Assembly: GCF_001750685.1 (NCBI RefSeq)
Contig: NZ_CP017269.1
Coordinates: 2,211,416-2,275,415, forward strand
Reading direction: 5' to 3'
DNA: 64,000 nt
Origin: Geosporobacter ferrireducens
Lineage (GTDB): Bacteria; Bacillota; Clostridia; Peptostreptococcales; Thermotaleaceae
The position numbers and the translations under genes are program-made. Shown piece after piece: positions 17,754 through 26,936 of the stretch. Within the stretch, counting starts at the first letter, position 1; each line of letters starts with the position of its first letter. The notes under the pieces are model-generated. The model searched no databases. It was not told the origin of the DNA and worked only from the letters and a program-made list of their open reading frames with translations.

Positions 17754-18821
17754 TTATTCTTGGGAATACCTTACATATTTCTCTCCCAGCTTTAGGTTTG
17801 GCACAGCATTTAGATACAGATCCGCTGCATGTCCTGCAAGGTAATCATAGTAGGCAGCACATCCTATCATGGCTGCATTATCCGTACAAAGGGTCAGAGA
17901 AGGATATTTAACCTTTAAACCCTGCTTTTTCCCTTCCTCCGTTAACATTCTTCTCAATCCGCTGTTCGCCGCTACACCACCGGCCAATACGATAGTGTCT
18001 GTTTTTTTCCGTTTGGCAGCTTCAATGGTTTTATAGACAAGGACTTCTATAACAGCCTGCTGAAATCCTGCTGCTACATTTTCTACAACAATAGGATTGC
18101 CTTTTTGCTTTTCTCCATTGAGATAATTGAGTACTGCTGATTTAATACCGCTAAAGCTAAAATCAAAACTATCTGCCTCCAAGTATACCCTTGGAAATTT
18201 TATGGCTTTCGTGTCTCCCTTTTGGGCTAGTGCATCAATCAACGGCCCTCCCGGATAACCCAATCCCATGGCTCGCGCTACCTTGTCAAAAGCTTCTCCC
18301 ACTGCATCATCTCTCGTTTTTCCCAATACTTCATAAATACCATAATCCTCTACAAAAACAAGATGGGAATGCCCTCCTGAAACAATTAAACATAAAAATG
18401 GAGGTACCAATGTCTTGTCCTCAATATAATTGGCACAAATATGGCCTTCAATATGGTTTACACCAATCAAAGGTATTTTTAATGCATAGGCCATAGCCTT
18501 TGCTGCAGAGACGCCTACCAGTAAAGCCCCAACCAATCCCGGGCCATAAGTTACGCCGATCTGATCAATTTCTTTTAGCTCTACATTGGCTGTATCCAGG
18601 GCCTCTTGAATTACAATATTTACATTTTCTACGTGTTTTCGGGAAGCTACCTCCGGTACCACTCCACCAAATTTTTTGTGTAAATCGATTTGAGAAGAAA
18701 TGACATTCGATAAAACCTCTCTGCCATTTTTGACAACTGCAGCAGAAGTCTCATCACAGCTGGTCTCTATAGCGAGGGTTAGGACATCTCGTCCGTTTTT
18801 CGATTGAATTGTTTTACGCAT
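17754..18821 (-). CDS. tsaD: tRNA N6-adenosine threonylcarbamoyltransferase TsaD
   Basis: 355-residue ASKHA-fold metalloprotein that transfers threonylcarbamoyl to A37 of ANN-decoding tRNAs. Signatures are [15 protein letters not shown] at the start, [11 protein letters not shown], and the metal ligands His123 and His127 in VNHIEGH, with VSGGHS and [12 protein letters not shown] after them. It acts with TsaB and TsaE, encoded at 26.9-28.1 kb on the same strand, and with TsaC elsewhere. In many Firmicutes these four genes, including rimI, are contiguous; here about 8 kb separates tsaD from rimI. Confidence 0.97.
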   Translation of the reverse strand: MRKTIQSKNGRDVLTLAIETSCDETSAAVVKNGREVLSNVISSQIDLHKKFGGVVPEVASRKHVENVNIVIQEALDTANVELKEIDQIGVTYGPGLVGALLVGVSAAKAMAYALKIPLIGVNHIEGHICANYIEDKTLVPPFLCLIVSGGHSHLVFVEDYGIYEVLGKTRDDAVGEAFDKVARAMGLGYPGGPLIDALAQKGDTKAIKFPRVYLEADSFDFSFSGIKSAVLNYLNGEKQKGNPIVVENVAAGFQQAVIEVLVYKTIEAAKRKKTDTIVLAGGVAANSGLRRMLTEEGKKQGLKVKYPSLTLCTDNAAMIGCAAYYDYLAGHAADLYLNAVPNLKLGEKYVRYSQE

Positions 18822-18902
18822 ATGATCACCTTCTTTTGTGTATATCTCTGTATATTATATCCAATGGAAGGACAAATAGCAAAATTTTCTACACAATATA
18901 GC

Positions 18903-18967
18903 GGGCAGACACAAGGCCATCCCCTGCAAAAGAAGCACTAATGTAGGGGATGGCCTTGTGTCGTCCC
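18903..18967. repeat. Long imperfect hairpin upstream of tsaD
   Basis: Arms of about 23 bp (core ACACAAGGCCATCCCCT and complement) around a 19-base loop, between divergent tsaD and the 65-residue gene. There is no T-run, so it is not an obvious terminator. The function is unknown. Confidence 0.7.
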
Positions 18968-19093
18968 GTTTATAACAGATATATATTAGATTTATCATTC
19001 TAATATGCAGTTTCTATAATGATATTTGTTCTCTGGTGAAATACTATAAGTATCCGTATACGGAAATTCTATGGTATAAAGGAGACTGGATCA

Positions 19094-19291
19094 ATGGCTG
19101 ATCATCCACAGGACAGCAAAGAAAAGGAAGAAAAGATTCCTGATCATGAAGGCTTTATGCAGCGACTAAGCGATAGAAATATTCTTTCCGATGCCATGTT
19201 AGTAGAAGTAGACCAAACGGATTTCACCAATATTCTGATTGCAGAAGAATCCATACAGGATGATGAGGAGCAAAAAAAGGATCAAACATAA
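19094..19291 (+). CDS. Small acidic protein of unknown function (65 aa)
   Basis: Starts MADHPQDSKEKEEK with AAGGAG upstream of the ATG. It is very acidic and hydrophilic, without Cys, membrane segment or recognisable motif. It ends in KKDQT, encoded inside the palindrome at 19279-19323 shared with the convergent gene. A 12-bp palindrome TCCGTATACGGA lies 29 bp upstream of the start and may be a promoter or operator element. Family not recognised. Confidence 0.65.
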   Translation: MADHPQDSKEKEEKIPDHEGFMQRLSDRNILSDAMLVEVDQTDFTNILIAEESIQDDEEQKKDQT

Positions 19292-19323
19292 AAAGCAGCG
19301 AAGCTGCTTTTTATGTTTGATCC
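19279..19323. terminator. Bidirectional terminator overlapping both convergent gene ends
   Basis: A perfect 21-bp inverted repeat with loop GAA has A/T runs inside the stem, serving both strands. Because it covers both stop codons, both proteins end in DQT. Confidence 0.88.
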
Positions 19324-19502
19324 ATATTCACCAAAATCTCGTCAATTAGATCCAGTTCACATTTATGGTCTTCTGTAAAATGTCCGCAATTTTCGCAGTT
19401 TACTTGGGATGGTAATGTTGCACTTTGAAGACCTTCCTGATAAATATTGCGAAACTTACTGCAGCGCGAAGCAATTGCATGAAGCTGCTCTTTACTGGCC
19501 AT
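19311..19502 (-). CDS. Small CxxC zinc-ribbon-like protein (63 aa)
   Basis: ATG with GGGAGGG upstream. A helical N-terminus (MASKEQLHAIASRCSKF) is followed by CENCGHFTEDHKC, giving a C-x2-C-x7-C pattern with a His that could bind a metal ion. Acidic helix at the end. Function unknown. Its upstream region shares AGTATCCGTA with the region upstream of the 65-residue gene, hinting at common regulation. Confidence 0.75.
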   Translation of the reverse strand: MASKEQLHAIASRCSKFRNIYQEGLQSATLPSQVNCENCGHFTEDHKCELDLIDEILVNMDQT

Positions 19503-19560
19503 CCTATCCCTCCCTTTAAAGTTTATTAATAGTATCCGTAAACTTTAATGAACTATACAA

Positions 19561-19590
19561 AAGCCAAAGGAAAAATTCTTCCTTTGGCTT
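19561..19590 (-). terminator. Terminator of the bactofilin/ECF operon
   Basis: AAGCCAAAGGA / TCCTTTGGCTT hairpin with TTTTG after it on the minus strand, directly after the stop of the last gene of the operon. Confidence 0.85.
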
Positions 19591-19593
19591 CTG

Positions 19594-20742
19594 CTATAAT
19601 TCTTCAATGGGTTTATCTTTTTTTAAGATACGCTGAATGTTGATCAGATAGGTTCCGATCCCAAATAACAGTACTGCAAAAGATATAAATCTGCCAATAT
19701 ACGGAATATAAGAAATTAAAAGCAGAATTACTAAACCCAGCAGCATTGGCAGCAGGGATTTTTCTTCGTTTTTAAGGATCTTTCTGCCAATCCATAGTCC
19801 TACAGGCAGCCTAGCCAAATAAAGCAGTATTCCATAGAGAATGAGTGAAAGGATTCCCAGTGGAATACCAATCACAGTAAACATCATTAGCACAGCTGCG
19901 ATAGGGATAACAATCAGTGCTGTCAGTCCGATTCCCACGCTGTGCCACGGCTTTTCTTCCATGGTGATTGCACTGTTTTTCATAAATTTATCGAAAAGGT
20001 ATACGGATAAAAACCCAATCAATAGATAGGCCAGCATGCCAACCCCTTTACGAATAAGGTGGAGATATTTCCATCCTTTTTGCAGATTTTCCATACTCTG
20101 GCTTCTATTTCTCCTTGGCTCCGGCAGCCGGTATTCTACATGGCCTGTTACAGCTCCTTCAGGTATGCTGATTTCCTGTTCGCTCGTATAGGTAAGGTTT
20201 CCCTGGATTTTTCCATTCGGTCCAAAATATAGTTCTTCAGCAGATGCCGTCACATCGCCTTTTATTTCTCCATTGATTTCCAACCGTCGGGAAGCAGCCC
20301 TTACATCCCCGCCTACGATGCCATTTAAGATTACCCTGGATGCAAATACATTAATATTTCCGTCTACAGCGCCCTCCTCCGCTAACAATAAACTTTCTGT
20401 CAAAGCCGTTATGTTTTTTCCAATTTCTCCTGTAAGCTCAGTTCTATTGGACGCAAGCCTAAGATTTCCATTAATTTTCCCACCGATTTTACTGTTCATG
20501 GCAGCTAAAATAATATCTCCTGTTACCTCTCCGCCATTTTCAAATTCACTGCCCGCTGCATAGATGTCTCCATTGACTTTTCCACTATTAATGATCGTGT
20601 CTCCAGCTCCAAAATAGTCTCCTTGAATGCTTTCCTCCTGACCAATAATGATATTTCGCGGGGTATCCTGTACTGCCGCTGCGGGTAAACTGCTAAACCC
20701 AATCAGAAGCACACACCATATTATCCCCATTATTTTTTTCAT
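19594..20742 (-). CDS. Exported bactofilin-like beta-helix protein with C-terminal membrane domain
   Basis: 382 residues from the ATG at 20742 with GGAGG at 8 nt spacing. A signal peptide (MKKIMGIIWCVLL, cleavage near AAA-VQ) leads to about 170 residues of short repeating G-x-[ILV]-x-G-[DN] turns (GDTIINSGKVNGDIYAAG), typical of bactofilin or polymer-forming beta helices. Four or five membrane helices follow from about residue 245. The fold suggests a polymerising scaffold exposed outside the membrane. It is the last gene of the sigma/anti-sigma operon, so probably an envelope-stress effector (inference). Confidence 0.82.
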   Translation of the reverse strand: MKKIMGIIWCVLLIGFSSLPAAAVQDTPRNIIIGQEESIQGDYFGAGDTIINSGKVNGDIYAAGSEFENGGEVTGDIILAAMNSKIGGKINGNLRLASNRTELTGEIGKNITALTESLLLAEEGAVDGNINVFASRVILNGIVGGDVRAASRRLEINGEIKGDVTASAEELYFGPNGKIQGNLTYTSEQEISIPEGAVTGHVEYRLPEPRRNRSQSMENLQKGWKYLHLIRKGVGMLAYLLIGFLSVYLFDKFMKNSAITMEEKPWHSVGIGLTALIVIPIAAVLMMFTVIGIPLGILSLILYGILLYLARLPVGLWIGRKILKNEEKSLLPMLLGLVILLLISYIPYIGRFISFAVLLFGIGTYLINIQRILKKDKPIEEL

Positions 20743-20781
20743 TCCTCCAGCCTCCATCCTTTTTGAAGTCAATCAAACCAT

Positions 20782-21744
20782 CTATTCCTTAGATTCTCCT
20801 ATATACTTTTCTTCATTCTGTTCTTTAGTGATAAATCCTATAGGCCCTTGTGCATATGGGTTTCCATTTCCCGCCCTGCTATCTATCACTGCCCCTATCC
20901 CTGCAGCTTTAGCCAGAAAGGTTATGGTTTTCCCTACCAATGTGATCTCCACTAAAGCATAGAGCACGGTTCCTATAAAAAGCTCCATCATTTGAGACCA
21001 AGGCTTTTCGCGTCCTGAACCAACTTTTTTACCGATAGCCAGCTTCACAGCTGTATTCCCTGTAAAGGAGAGCAGCGCCATTGCCGGCATCAGCAGCAGC
21101 ATGAAAGGAATCCCGATAATCACCATGATCAGCACTGCTGATAGGATATAAAATCCTAGAATTGCCAAAATGCCGATTAGCAATTTCCTTCCTGTATTGT
21201 CAAAAACTGCGGTTGCCATCTTGTCAAAACGTTCGGGGAAAACCAATACTGCAATAATTGAAATCAAATAATCAATCATGATCTTCGCCAGTGTGATCAG
21301 AATAAAGATCACCAGCAATATGCCCACACCGGGAAGTCCATTGAATCCAAACCCAGCTAAATTGATTTTCTGTCCATTTACAATCACTCCGGGTTCCTCT
21401 GTCATTTTACCGCCCAGGATATGTACCGCATCTCCGTTCACTGCTGCCTTTTGTGTTAAATGCAAGTCTCCGAAAACCGCTACTACATTGCCGCGCACGG
21501 GTCCATCAATTTCTACACTCCCGAAAATTGCCACTACATCGCCATTGACTGCTCCCTGCATTTGTACATCTCCAAAAATAGCTATGGCACTGCCATAGAC
21601 CGTCATATCCCTGGGGACATCAATATCCTGAAAAAATCCTACCAGATCTGACATATGGTTTGTTCCTGCTGCCACTACACAGGTTCCAAAAAACATCGTT
21701 ATACAGACTGCACATAGAAATATCCTTTGCCATTTATTTTTCAT
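20782..21744 (-). CDS. Exported bactofilin-like membrane protein, paralogue
   Basis: 320 residues from the ATG at 21744 preceded by GGAGGAGG. Signal peptide, then a shorter beta-helix stretch (about residues 45-130; YGSAIAIFGDVQMQGAVNGD, VVAIFGSVEIDGP) and four or five hydrophobic helices from about 138. It is organised like its downstream neighbour but with a shorter beta helix, so a likely diverged duplicate. It overlaps the anti-sigma gene by 11 bp, implying translational coupling. A hydrophilic tail follows the last helix. Confidence 0.82.
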   Translation of the reverse strand: MKNKWQRIFLCAVCITMFFGTCVVAAGTNHMSDLVGFFQDIDVPRDMTVYGSAIAIFGDVQMQGAVNGDVVAIFGSVEIDGPVRGNVVAVFGDLHLTQKAAVNGDAVHILGGKMTEEPGVIVNGQKINLAGFGFNGLPGVGILLVIFILITLAKIMIDYLISIIAVLVFPERFDKMATAVFDNTGRKLLIGILAILGFYILSAVLIMVIIGIPFMLLLMPAMALLSFTGNTAVKLAIGKKVGSGREKPWSQMMELFIGTVLYALVEITLVGKTITFLAKAAGIGAVIDSRAGNGNPYAQGPIGFITKEQNEEKYIGESKE

Positions 21745-22348
21745 AGATTTTGCCTCCTCCATACCCGGTTCCATAAGTCAGACTCACCAGCCAGTGCTGT
21801 ATCCCAGCAAAAATACCACACAAGCTTCCTACGATCAAAAGATATATGTTTATTCTCATATTCATCAAAACAGCTGCAATGTCATTTAGCCAGCGAATGC
21901 CTAAAATCAACATCTTGATCGTGTTTTTACTGATTAGGGCTACGAGATTCTGGAAAATATTTTGAAAATCCATTAATGTAAAAACAAACCGTATTAGGTC
22001 ATGAGCTTCTTTAAAATCTACTGTTCCATAATAAAGATACAATGCACCACAGAAAAATACTGCTGCTATTGCAATGATAAAAGCCATGTAATTAGAGAAA
22101 TTACTTTTTATTTGTGAAGGATTATAGTAGTTTATGGAGATTTTCCCCATTACTGCGCCTTCAAATTCTTCCGGCGCCTCTATCTCTTCCATGGTTTCAA
22201 CGGAGCAGATTGCCTCCTTCATCCATTGAAATTCCAGTCTACAGCAATTACATCCTTTCATATGCAGTGTCATTTCTTTCTCTTCCAAGTCTCCGATTGT
22301 GTGATCAAAGTATTTCATCATTAAATTTGCAGTTCTTTTGCAGTCCAT
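21734..22348 (-). CDS. Anti-sigma factor with zf-HC2 zinc finger and membrane segments
   Basis: 204 residues. The N-terminal ZAS motif HMKGCNCC (H-x3-C-x2-C) near residue 29 is the anti-sigma zinc finger that clamps an ECF sigma factor in the cytoplasm. A membrane helix is at about 87-107 and a second hydrophobic stretch lies near the end. Its start (ATG, GGAGGAGG upstream) overlaps the 3' end of the sigma gene by 28 bp, the usual arrangement for a co-translated sigma/anti-sigma pair. Confidence 0.9.
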   Translation of the reverse strand: MDCKRTANLMMKYFDHTIGDLEEKEMTLHMKGCNCCRLEFQWMKEAICSVETMEEIEAPEEFEGAVMGKISINYYNPSQIKSNFSNYMAFIIAIAAVFFCGALYLYYGTVDFKEAHDLIRFVFTLMDFQNIFQNLVALISKNTIKMLILGIRWLNDIAAVLMNMRINIYLLIVGSLCGIFAGIQHWLVSLTYGTGYGGGKIYEK

Positions 22349-22899
22349 ATGGATTCCTCCTCCTTGATTTCCTTCAATCGGTCTTTCAGCATATGTCGTG
22401 CGCGATGGAGCCTATTCTTCACCTTTGACATAGGCAGCTGCAGCATGTCACAAATCTGCTGATAGGATAAGCCTTCCTTATGATATAAAAGAATCAAAAT
22501 TCTATACTCTTGGGATAATTCTCCGATGGCCCTCTCGATCTCCTGTCTGTTGGTCTGGTGAAAATACATCGTTTCCGCACTAACCGTATCATAGGGCATA
22601 TACAATTGCTCATCCAGCGGCATTAGCTTGGCTTTTCTTTTCCTGTGTTCGTCAATGCAGAGGTTGGTGGCAATTTTGAAAAGCCAGGTAGAAAACTTAT
22701 ACTCTCTACTGTATTTTCCTAAAGCATGATAACATTTTATGAAGGTTTCTTGCGCCATATCTTTTGCATCCTCAGTATTTCCCAGCATGCGCAGGCACAG
22801 GGAATACACCCCATTCTTATATCTGCGGATCAGTTCCTCAAACAGTTCTCCCTCACCTTTCAAGATTTTTTCAATCAGTTCTTGATCTGTCAATGCCAA
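22321..22899 (-). CDS. ECF RNA polymerase sigma factor (SigW-like)
   Basis: 192 residues if the TTG at 22899 is used (AGGTGG 5 nt upstream); a GTG at 22908 would overlap that site. Region 2 is at about residues 20-90 (YSLCLRMLGNTEDAKDMAQETF, then STWLFKIATNLCID). Region 4 is at about 120-180 (LSQEYRILILLYHKEGLSY, then the helix-turn-helix QQICDMLQLPMSKVKNRLHRAR). It is the first gene of a four-gene operon and appears to read its own promoter, which has the sigW-type elements at 22931-22958. Confidence 0.95.
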   Translation of the reverse strand: MALTDQELIEKILKGEGELFEELIRRYKNGVYSLCLRMLGNTEDAKDMAQETFIKCYHALGKYSREYKFSTWLFKIATNLCIDEHRKRKAKLMPLDEQLYMPYDTVSAETMYFHQTNRQEIERAIGELSQEYRILILLYHKEGLSYQQICDMLQLPMSKVKNRLHRARHMLKDRLKEIKEEESIWTAKELQI

Positions 22900-22930
22900 C
22901 CATACCACCTCGTTTTTCTTTACATTTATA

Positions 22931-22958
22931 TTTACGAAAGAAAAGCATTTTTGTTTGA
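22931..22958 (-). promoter_or_regulatory. ECF (sigW-type) autoregulatory promoter
   Basis: On the minus strand TCAAAC, exactly 16 bp, then CGTAAA. This is close to the Bacillus SigW consensus TGAAAC-N16-CGTA. It lies about 32 bp upstream of the sigma gene start. Confidence 0.75.
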
Positions 22959-23008
22959 GTCTCTAAATAAAATTTATAATAAATTTTTATATAATAATAT
23001 AAAAGGAA

Positions 23009-23037
23009 AACATGGGTTATTATCGATTAACCCATGC
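23009..23037 (-). terminator. Terminator of the MacAB-type operon
   Basis: CATGGGTTA / TAACCCATG hairpin followed on the minus strand by TTTTCCTTTT, 12 bp after the permease stop. Confidence 0.88.
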
Positions 23038-23048
23038 TCTTTGTTTTT

Positions 23049-24266
23049 TTACTCGTATCTTAAGGCTTCAATCGGATCCAGCTTCGATGCCTTATTGGCA
23101 GGATAAATGCCGAAAAAGATTCCTACGCCTGCTGAAAATAGCCAGGCAACGGCAATGGTATTTAGCGATACTGTAGGCGGTATCTTGATAAAGATTGAAG
23201 CCAAAAATGAAAAGGATACGCCCAGCAGCGTTCCAATGATGCCGCCGATTCCCGATATAATGATCGCTTCTACCAGGAACTGCAGCAGAATATCTTTTCT
23301 GCAGGCACCAATAGCCATTCGGATCCCAATCTCCCGGGTCCGCTCTGTGACCGAAACCAGCATAATGTTCATCACGCCGATCCCTCCAACCACAAGGGAG
23401 ATGGCAGCAATGGCACTAATTACCAGAGTTATGATACCGGTCACCTTATTTACAGATTCCATTTCTCCTTCTGCCGTATACGTTCTGTATTTTTCCTCCC
23501 CTTCATTTCCATGCCGGCGCTCTATAAACTTAACAATGCTTTCGGAGACTTCTTGGACATCTTCCCCCTGGGCAATATTCATCTCAACACCATATACACG
23601 ATTGCCCTCGCCATACATTTTTTCTATGGTCGATACAGGAAGATATGCATTTTTAGGCTGTTCATAGCCTGACATATTACTGAAAGCCGATTTCGGCGTT
23701 CTATAAATGCCAATGATTACTAAGGATATATTCCGGTAACCGGTCTTTACCAATATTTTTTCTCCTAAAACATTGCTTCTCCCGAAGACCTGGAGTGCCG
23801 TATCTTCATCAATCACAGCCACTTCTCTTTTACCCTTGACATCTCCCTCCTGCAGAAACCTGCCGTCTATCAAATCAATCTTTTCAATCTTATTATAGGT
23901 TTCATTGACACCGGTTAAATAAATATTGATGGTATCCTTTCGGGATAGAATTTTAGCACTATCCTGAAATTGTGATGATAATCCCAGAATCTTATCTCCG
24001 AAAACCCGCTTAATCGCTTCTAAATCCTCATAGGTCATATAATCCCTGGCAGTGGGATTTTCGCGCCAGTTGGTGGATAGATAGACCCGGTTTACACCAA
24101 ACTGTTCAAATTCTTCGCCAATCATGGCTCGGCTTCCCTGACCCAGGGTAACTACTGTAATGACAGAGGAGATACCAATAATAATGCCCAGCATGGTCAA
24201 CAGCGACCGCATTTTGTTGGCCCAGATCGCATGGGCAGCAACCTTTATACTTTCGAAAAAATTCAT
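23049..24266 (-). CDS. MacB-type ABC transporter permease
   Basis: 405 residues. N-terminal membrane helix (MRSLLTMLGIIIGISSVITVV), a large extracytoplasmic MacB_PCD domain (about 45-245), then three helices of the FtsX domain with the signature VTERTREIGIRMAIGA near residue 310. It belongs to the mechanotransmission (type VII) ABC class that exports peptides, antibiotics or lipoproteins. It is the last gene of an adaptor-ATPase-permease operon, 2 bp after the ATPase. Substrate unknown. Confidence 0.93.
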   Translation of the reverse strand: MNFFESIKVAAHAIWANKMRSLLTMLGIIIGISSVITVVTLGQGSRAMIGEEFEQFGVNRVYLSTNWRENPTARDYMTYEDLEAIKRVFGDKILGLSSQFQDSAKILSRKDTINIYLTGVNETYNKIEKIDLIDGRFLQEGDVKGKREVAVIDEDTALQVFGRSNVLGEKILVKTGYRNISLVIIGIYRTPKSAFSNMSGYEQPKNAYLPVSTIEKMYGEGNRVYGVEMNIAQGEDVQEVSESIVKFIERRHGNEGEEKYRTYTAEGEMESVNKVTGIITLVISAIAAISLVVGGIGVMNIMLVSVTERTREIGIRMAIGACRKDILLQFLVEAIIISGIGGIIGTLLGVSFSFLASIFIKIPPTVSLNTIAVAWLFSAGVGIFFGIYPANKASKLDPIEALRYE

Positions 24267-24268
24267 CT

Positions 24269-25000
24269 CTATCCCCTCACTTCTCCAGCTGCTTCCAATT
24301 CAGTTTTCAATATTGTACTGCACTGCCCCGTTGCAATATCCTCCAAAATCTCTCCATCCCGAAAGGTAACCATGCGCTTTGCCCGACTGGCAATTTCGGG
24401 CTCATGGGTTACCAAAATAATTGTAGCCCCTTCTTCATTAAGCTGTCGGAATATCTCCATGATTTCATCACCGGATTTTGTATCCAGGTTTCCTGTAGGC
24501 TCATCTGCTAAAATAATCGCCGGACGATTTACCAATGCTCTTGCGATTGCCACCCGTTGCTTTTGCCCACCGGATAATTCATTAGGCTTATGATGTACCC
24601 GCTCTTCCAGACCTACCCTTCCCAAAGCCTCTAAAGCCCGCTGCCGCCGTTCCTTCGCCGGCACTCCGGCATACATCATGGGAAGCTCGACATTTTTCAG
24701 TGCACTGCTGCGTGCCAGCAGATTAAAGGATTGAAAAACAAATCCAATCTTCCTATTTCTTATATTTGCCAGCTGCACATCATTCAGGCTCTCGATCTGT
24801 ACTTCATCTAACAGGTACTTTCCTACCGTAGGCCGATCAAGACACCCTAAAATATTCATAAAGGTAGACTTTCCAGATCCCGACGGACCCATAATCGCTA
24901 CAAATTCTTCCTTTACTATTTCTATATTAACGGCTTTCAGCGCTTCCACTTCAACGCTTCCTGTTTTATAAACCTTATTCAATTGCTCAATTTTTATCAT
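24269..25000 (-). CDS. MacB/LolD-type ABC transporter ATP-binding protein
   Basis: 243 residues. Walker [10 protein letters not shown] near residue 41, Q-loop [12 protein letters not shown], signature [15 protein letters not shown], Walker [12 protein letters not shown], and the switch His in VTHEPE. It starts at the ATG, with the ribosome site AAGGTG inside the end of the adaptor gene. It energises the permease at 23049-24266. Confidence 0.95.
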   Translation of the reverse strand: MIKIEQLNKVYKTGSVEVEALKAVNIEIVKEEFVAIMGPSGSGKSTFMNILGCLDRPTVGKYLLDEVQIESLNDVQLANIRNRKIGFVFQSFNLLARSSALKNVELPMMYAGVPAKERRQRALEALGRVGLEERVHHKPNELSGGQKQRVAIARALVNRPAIILADEPTGNLDTKSGDEIMEIFRQLNEEGATIILVTHEPEIASRAKRMVTFRDGEILEDIATGQCSTILKTELEAAGEVRG

Positions 25001-25002
25001 GG

Positions 25003-26253
25003 CTACATCACCTTGTTTTCTTGGACAGGATCATTGTCCTTCAATGTCTCACTGGGGTTTAAGATCACCGGGTCTCCCTCATGAAGGTCACTGCTGATTA
25101 CTTCTACCACCAGATCACTTTGCGTTCCTAGTAGAACAGTTTTCTCTTTAGCCTTTCCATCCTGAACAACAAATACTACGGTTTCTCCGCTTTTCTTCGT
25201 GAACAGGGCCTCATAGGGAAGCACTAGAACCCCTTTTTTGCTTTCCGTAAGGATATCTACATTGGCTGTAAAGCCTGGCTTCATCTCTGTATCCTTGTCT
25301 GTAACCTCAATCTTGACCTCTACCACCGTTTCTTTTCCTTGTCCGGCGGTAATGGAGAGGGCTGTAGGTCCTATGTATTTTACTGTTCCTGCATATTCTT
25401 TTCCTTCAAAGGCATCCCCCGTAATTTTTGCGTTTTGTCCCAGCTGGATTCTTCCAATATCATACTCGCTAATATTAACCAGAATTTCCAGACGATTGGT
25501 ATCTTGAATTTTCATGATCGGTGTGTTTTCAGAAGTCATCTCGCCTTCTGATACCGTCGAGTCTATGATGGTTCCATCAATAGGGCTCTTAATCTTACAT
25601 TTTTCCAGATCCTGTACGAGTTTCTCCCATCCGATCTGTGAGAGCTGGATTTGTTTTTCCTTTACACTAATTTCCTTACCGGTCATCGATTGCTGTAATC
25701 TGCTCTCTGCCAATATATAGCCGTTGTATTTTTGATCCATGTTGCTTTTTTCTGTATCCAATTCCGTCTTGCTGACAACATCGGCTTCATACAGTTCTTT
25801 TTTTCGTTCATATGCGTCTTTTGCATCCTGATACTCTATCTTCGCATTGCTAAGGGCAACCTCAAGGGCCACACGATCATCTTTTCTCAGCTTCTCAAGC
25901 TCCTCCTTTTCAATCTGCAGCCTGATCGTGGCCTGCTGAATCTGGTAATTCAAATCTTTCTCATCCATAACCGCTAGAACCTGACCTTTTTTAACGATAT
26001 CTCCCTTTTTCACCAGTATTTCTTTAATCTTTCCAGTAGTTTCCGGTAATAGATCTCTCTTCTCTATAGTTAAAACTTCCCCGCTGGTAAGAATTCTGGC
26101 TTCAATATCCTGCTTTTCCACAGCCGCCGTTCGCACAGCTATTCCTTTATCCTGCTTGCCCTGGCTGGCTTTCACACCCATAGTCCCTGCAATGGCAATA
26201 ACAATAACGACAGCGATGATCACAAACCATGTCTTTTTCTTTATCTTTTTCAT
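25003..26253 (-). CDS. Periplasmic-adaptor-like membrane fusion protein (HlyD/MacA type)
   Basis: 416 residues from the ATG at 26253 with AAAGGAG upstream. N-terminal membrane anchor ([17 protein letters not shown]), lipoyl halves around [17 protein letters not shown] (about residue 75) and [14 protein letters not shown] (about 215), a helical hairpin between them (about 95-205), and a beta-barrel after them. In a Gram-positive cell it would extend from the membrane into the wall as partner of the MacB-like transporter. First gene of the three-gene operon. Confidence 0.93.
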   Translation of the reverse strand: MKKIKKKTWFVIIAVVIVIAIAGTMGVKASQGKQDKGIAVRTAAVEKQDIEARILTSGEVLTIEKRDLLPETTGKIKEILVKKGDIVKKGQVLAVMDEKDLNYQIQQATIRLQIEKEELEKLRKDDRVALEVALSNAKIEYQDAKDAYERKKELYEADVVSKTELDTEKSNMDQKYNGYILAESRLQQSMTGKEISVKEKQIQLSQIGWEKLVQDLEKCKIKSPIDGTIIDSTVSEGEMTSENTPIMKIQDTNRLEILVNISEYDIGRIQLGQNAKITGDAFEGKEYAGTVKYIGPTALSITAGQGKETVVEVKIEVTDKDTEMKPGFTANVDILTESKKGVLVLPYEALFTKKSGETVVFVVQDGKAKEKTVLLGTQSDLVVEVISSDLHEGDPVILNPSETLKDNDPVQENKVM

Positions 26254-26393
26254 TCTCTTACTCCTTTCCAATCCCTCTAGAGCTTTTCAACATACAAGTA
26301 AAATATTGCTCTATATATCTATTAACACAAATTATGCAAAATCTATGGCGTTTTTTGTCGAATTGGAAAAATTTAATAAATTTGTAATAAATA

Positions 26394-26485
26394 AAAAAAA
26401 AGCGGACTACATCCGCTACGCCATGGGGACGGTTCCTCACACAGAGTTGTAATCGCTTTATTGCAACTTATATAGCCCGCTTTTT
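26394..26485 (-). repeat. REP-like element copy C, serving as rimI terminator
   Basis: It shares CATCCGCTACGCCA and GGGGACGGTTC with copy B, and TTATTGCAACTTATAT with copy A. The outer arms (GCGG at about 26402-26405, CCGC at 26477-26480) pair, and on the minus strand the element ends in CCGC followed by nine T. It begins 2 bp after the rimI stop, so the repeat probably terminates the tsaE-tsaB-rimI transcript. Confidence 0.78.
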
Positions 26486-26486
26486 A

Positions 26487-26936
26487 CTAATTTCTCTGCT
26501 TCCACATGATTACAGCATCTTCATTATTATCCTGATAATACTTCGGTCGAATGCCGCAGGCCTTAAAACCATACTTTTCATAAAGATTCCGGGCAACACG
26601 GTTCGATGCCCTCACCTCTAGGGTCATGTTGTAAATGCCTTCTTTTTCTGCCGCAGCAATCATTGCCTTGACGATTACATCGCCAAAGCCTCTTCCCCGA
26701 AAGTCTGGCCGGACACCGATATTTGTCACATGGGCTTCATCTATAATCATCCACATGCCTCCATAACCTACGATGATTTCATCCAGCTCAGCAACAATAT
26801 ATCTGGCGAATTTGTTTTTCTCAACCTCCATCACGAAGGCTTCTTTGGTCCAGGGCACTGAAAAGCACTGTTTTTCAATCTCCAATACCTGTGAGATATC
26901 CTCTTTATTCATGTATCGAATCGTTAGCTCCCCCAC
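26487..26936 (-). CDS. rimI: Ribosomal protein S18-alanine N-acetyltransferase RimI
   Basis: 149 residues if the GTG at 26936 is used (AAGGTG 8 nt upstream); a GTG at 26945 is the alternative. GNAT fold: IRYMNKEDISQVLEIEKQCF at the start, acetyl-CoA loop VRPDFRGRGFGD near residue 75, and NRVARNLYEKYGF, the substrate helix. By family it acetylates the N-terminus of S18; in Firmicutes it usually lies with tsaB, as here. It overlaps tsaB by about 30 bp. Confidence 0.93.
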   Translation of the reverse strand: MGELTIRYMNKEDISQVLEIEKQCFSVPWTKEAFVMEVEKNKFARYIVAELDEIIVGYGGMWMIIDEAHVTNIGVRPDFRGRGFGDVIVKAMIAAAEKEGIYNMTLEVRASNRVARNLYEKYGFKACGIRPKYYQDNNEDAVIMWKQRN

